Below the pieces are notes generated by a model. That model did not search any database. It worked only from the letters and a program-made list of their open reading frames with translations, and was not told the DNA's origin. Below are positions 62,034-64,000 of a stretch of DNA of 64,000 nt, in pieces. The stretch spans positions 930,001 to 994,000 of the forward strand of contig NZ_JROG01000003.1 of assembly GCF_000786215.1 (NCBI RefSeq), read 5' to 3'. Position numbers and translations under genes: made by a program. Within the stretch, counting starts at the first letter, position 1, and each line of letters begins with the position of its first letter. The stretch is from Sphingomonas sp. 35-24ZXX. Its GTDB lineage: Bacteria > Pseudomonadota > Alphaproteobacteria > Sphingomonadales > Sphingomonadaceae.

Positions 62034-62690
62034 TTATTCGCCCGGCGCTGCTGCAGCGGCGGGGGCTGCGGGCGCTTCTGCCTGCTTGGAGCGTTCCTGC
62101 GGGCCGAGCACCGAATCGATCACATGCACCATGCCGTTGCTGGCCTTGAGATCGCCTTGCGTGACCGATCCGACATTGCCGCTGGCGTCGGACAGCCGTA
62201 GCTGATCGAGCTCGACCGAGACATTGAGCCGCTCACCTTCCAGCGTGACGATCTCGACGCTGCCGCCCTTGTCCTTGATCTGCTTGCGCAGGTCCTCGAC
62301 GCTGAGGCGGCCGGGAATCACGTGATAGTTCAGCACCATCGCCAGCCGGCCCTTGTTGGCGGGCAGCAGCAGCTCGGCCAGCGTATCGACGCCCAGCTTG
62401 TCGAACCCGCCATTGTCGGGCGCAAACAGGGTCATCGGCTTTTCCGCCGCCAGCGCCGCATTCAGCTCTGCCGCCTTGATCGCGCGCGCCAGCGTCGAGA
62501 GATCGGGATTGCGCAGCACCACCTCGTCGACACGCAGGATCGCGTCCGCTTCCTCGGCGGCGGCGGCATCCTGTGCATCCAGGCTGGCGGCATCGACCCG
62601 CTTGACCGGATCACCGCCACCATCCTGACTGCCACAGGCCGAAAGCGCGAGGGCAAGCCCCAGAAGGGGTGCAGTGGCAGTGAAACGCAT
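62034..62690 (-). CDS. Fasciclin (FAS1) domain lipoprotein
   Basis: This 218-residue lipoprotein has the signal LGLALALSACGSQ and one FAS1 domain: TLFAPDNGGFDKLG, LNYHVIPGRLSVEDL, and MVHVIDSVLGP near the end, followed by an Ala/Pro tail. The start at 62690 has GGAGA upstream. Bacterial FAS1 proteins often act in adhesion or sensing; the role here is unknown. Confidence 0.88.
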   Translation of the reverse strand: MRFTATAPLLGLALALSACGSQDGGGDPVKRVDAASLDAQDAAAAEEADAILRVDEVVLRNPDLSTLARAIKAAELNAALAAEKPMTLFAPDNGGFDKLGVDTLAELLLPANKGRLAMVLNYHVIPGRLSVEDLRKQIKDKGGSVEIVTLEGERLNVSVELDQLRLSDASGNVGSVTQGDLKASNGMVHVIDSVLGPQERSKQAEAPAAPAAAAAPGE

Positions 62691-62717
62691 GGTGATCTCC
62701 AATGTTCGGGCGAGCGG

Positions 62718-63503
62718 TCAGGCCGGATCGTGCTTGTCGAGGAAAACGAAATCCCGCTCCATGCTCAGCATATGGGCACCGCCATCGACGAAAAGCAACT
62801 GGCCGGTGATGGCAGGCTCGCTGGCAAGGTAACGCACGGCGCGGGCGATGTCTCCCGGCGTCGACAGACGATCGAGCGGCATCCGCGCTGCGAGCCGCGC
62901 CATCTGGGCCTCGTCATAGTCGTCGGTCGCCAAGGTGAGCCCGGGAGCGACGCCATTCACCCGCGCGCGCGCACCGAAAGCGCGGGCCAATGTGCGGATC
63001 GATTCGGCCAGCGCCTGTTTGGAAAGCGTATAGGAGAGCTGGTCGCCATTGGGGTTGCGCACCCGCTGGTCGATGATCTGGACGATGGCGGGGCACTCCC
63101 CCTCGCCTGCCGCCGCCACCACCGCCCGCGTCAGCAGCACGGGCGCGAACAGATTGACCGCAAAATGGTCCTGCAGCGCCGCAGCGCCCATCGTGTGCCA
63201 GTCGTCATATTCGAACAGCGACGCATTGTTGACCAGCAGTGTCGGCGCACGCCCGAAATGACGGGTCACCTCGGCGAGCAGCCCGTCGGGCGCGGCGGGG
63301 TCTGCCAGATCGGCGGCAAAGCCGTGCCATGGCGTCGCGCATTCGGCGAGGGTATCGGCCAGCGCGGGCTCCGGCTGGAGGTCGCTGCGCCCATGCAGCG
63401 CCAGTGCCCATCCCGCGCGCGCCAGTTCCGCCGCAATCGCCCCGCCGACCCGGCGCATGCCGCCGGTCACCAGCGCGACAGGAGGCATCGGGTGGCCGCT
63501 CAT
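62718..63503 (-). CDS. SDR oxidoreductase, FolM-like pteridine reductase
   Basis: This 261-residue short-chain reductase has TGGMRRVGGAIAAEL at the nucleotide-binding end, VNNAS near residue 92, and the catalytic YTLSKQAL near residue 157. The TGG-R-R-G start and its overlap with folB by four bases suggest a role as dihydromonapterin/dihydrofolate reductase (FolM-like) in the pterin pathway. The assignment is from context and is less sure than the SDR fold itself. Confidence 0.75.
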   Translation of the reverse strand: MSGHPMPPVALVTGGMRRVGGAIAAELARAGWALALHGRSDLQPEPALADTLAECATPWHGFAADLADPAAPDGLLAEVTRHFGRAPTLLVNNASLFEYDDWHTMGAAALQDHFAVNLFAPVLLTRAVVAAAGEGECPAIVQIIDQRVRNPNGDQLSYTLSKQALAESIRTLARAFGARARVNGVAPGLTLATDDYDEAQMARLAARMPLDRLSTPGDIARAVRYLASEPAITGQLLFVDGGAHMLSMERDFVFLDKHDPA

Positions 63504-63961
63504 CGGCGGGTCCGCGTCAGCGTGATGCCGATCGATTCGCCGTTCTCGGCGATCGCCAGCTTGATGATCTTGAGCTTGATCCTGATGATGCGCGTGTCCT
63601 GCAGGAACAATGTCTCGATCACATGATCGGCCACCGCCTCGATCAGCGTGAAGTGCACGCCCTGCGGCAGCGCACTCGAAGCCGCGTGCTTGAGGTCCAT
63701 GTAGTTCTTCGATGCCGACAGCGGCGTATCGGGCGCGTAATGGTCCTGCGCCAGCATCTCCACCGCGATGGTGAAGCGCAGCGGCTGGGGCAGCTTGGTT
63801 TCCTCGGAATAGATGCCGGTGAGGACGTTGACGTCGAAATCGGCAACTTCGAGAATCAGGCTATCGGGAGTATTGTCGGTCAACGTGAGGGCCAGTTCTG
63901 TATGGAGAGCGACGACGTCCGGAGATGCCGGGCGGTCGTGAATATCCCGGCGCGTTCGCAA
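63500..63961 (-). CDS. folB: Dihydroneopterin aldolase (5' part uncertain)
   Basis: This gene encodes the folate pathway aldolase/epimerase: LILEVADFDVNVLTGIYSEE near residue 35, LKHAASSAL and HFTLIEAVADHV near residue 103, and a C-terminal segment IKLKIIKLAI. It ends in a four-base overlap with the FolM-like gene. The N-terminus is not settled: the TTG at 63961 is weak, about 33 residues precede the usual family start, and the frame stays open to the right edge of the window, so the gene may begin outside it. Confidence 0.85.
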   Translation of the reverse strand: MRTRRDIHDRPASPDVVALHTELALTLTDNTPDSLILEVADFDVNVLTGIYSEETKLPQPLRFTIAVEMLAQDHYAPDTPLSASKNYMDLKHAASSALPQGVHFTLIEAVADHVIETLFLQDTRIIRIKLKIIKLAIAENGESIGITLTRTRR

Positions 63962-64000
63962 ATTGTGCGCCGCAAGGCAAGCGTTCAGGCGTTCGACCAG

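Overview
The window is about 64 kb of high-GC, densely packed chromosome from an alphaproteobacterium, most likely a member of the Sphingomonadales. The evidence is the class I lysyl-tRNA synthetase, TrmFO, a pyruvate dehydrogenase E1 beta with a built-in lipoyl domain, the eno-ftsB-pdhA-pdhB and rpmF-plsX-fabH-ihfA-merR gene orders, yqeY-dnaG-rpoD, a DUF4170 gene, and intergenic hairpin repeats of the type common in sphingomonads. The genus cannot be fixed from sequence alone. No rRNA, tRNA, insertion sequence, integrase or CRISPR array was recognised.

Layout. 0-8.3 kb: yaaA, an SDR gene, gyrA, a Doc toxin with an AbrB-type antitoxin, a YhhN membrane protein, trmFO, an EF-hand protein and a squalene/phytoene-synthase-like gene. 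8.4-11.9 kb: an isolated TadG/TadE/TadE-like set ending in a strong hairpin shared with the converging pdh genes. 11.9-16.3 kb: eno-ftsB-pdhA-pdhB. 16.4-18.3 kb: a trio resembling the E. coli yqjD-yqjE-yqjK genes behind a possible EcfG promoter, then DUF4170. 18.3-24.6 kb: carA, an RraB-like gene, carB, greA and a rhomboid protease; carA carries a palindromic element inserted in frame. 24.8-29.4 kb: yqeY, dnaG, rpoD. 29.4-40.5 kb: a TonB-dependent receptor, sterol and fatty-acid desaturase-type enzymes, a NamZ-like (DUF1343) gene, a DOMON-like protein, a DJ-1/PfpI protein, corA and lysK. 40.5-51 kb: a DinG-type helicase, a SixA-like phosphatase, a GNAT protein, the merR-ihfA-fabH-plsX-rpmF block, a MAPEG protein, an MBL-fold hydrolase, a RelE/Xre toxin-antitoxin pair, and an S24 repressor with two small divergent genes of unknown function. 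62-64 kb: a fasciclin lipoprotein and a FolM-like/FolB pair at the right edge.

The most unusual region is 51.1-61.1 kb. Four consecutive minus-strand genes encode a five-heme cytochrome, a lipoprotein with two GlcG/HbpS-like domains, an outer-membrane beta-barrel and a 1453-residue protein joining ten CXXCH heme sites to a C-terminal LVIVD-type beta-propeller. A membrane-anchored cyclic-nucleotide-binding protein is divergent from them. I infer a porin-cytochrome electron conduit across the outer membrane; this fits the gene order and domains but is not shown by any experiment.

Elsewhere the genes are mostly core metabolism and information processing. Regulatory signals supported by the DNA include paired palindromes in front of the S24 repressor, palindromic TTATAAC-type sites in front of both toxin-antitoxin pairs, and hairpins in the gyrA and TonB-receptor leaders.
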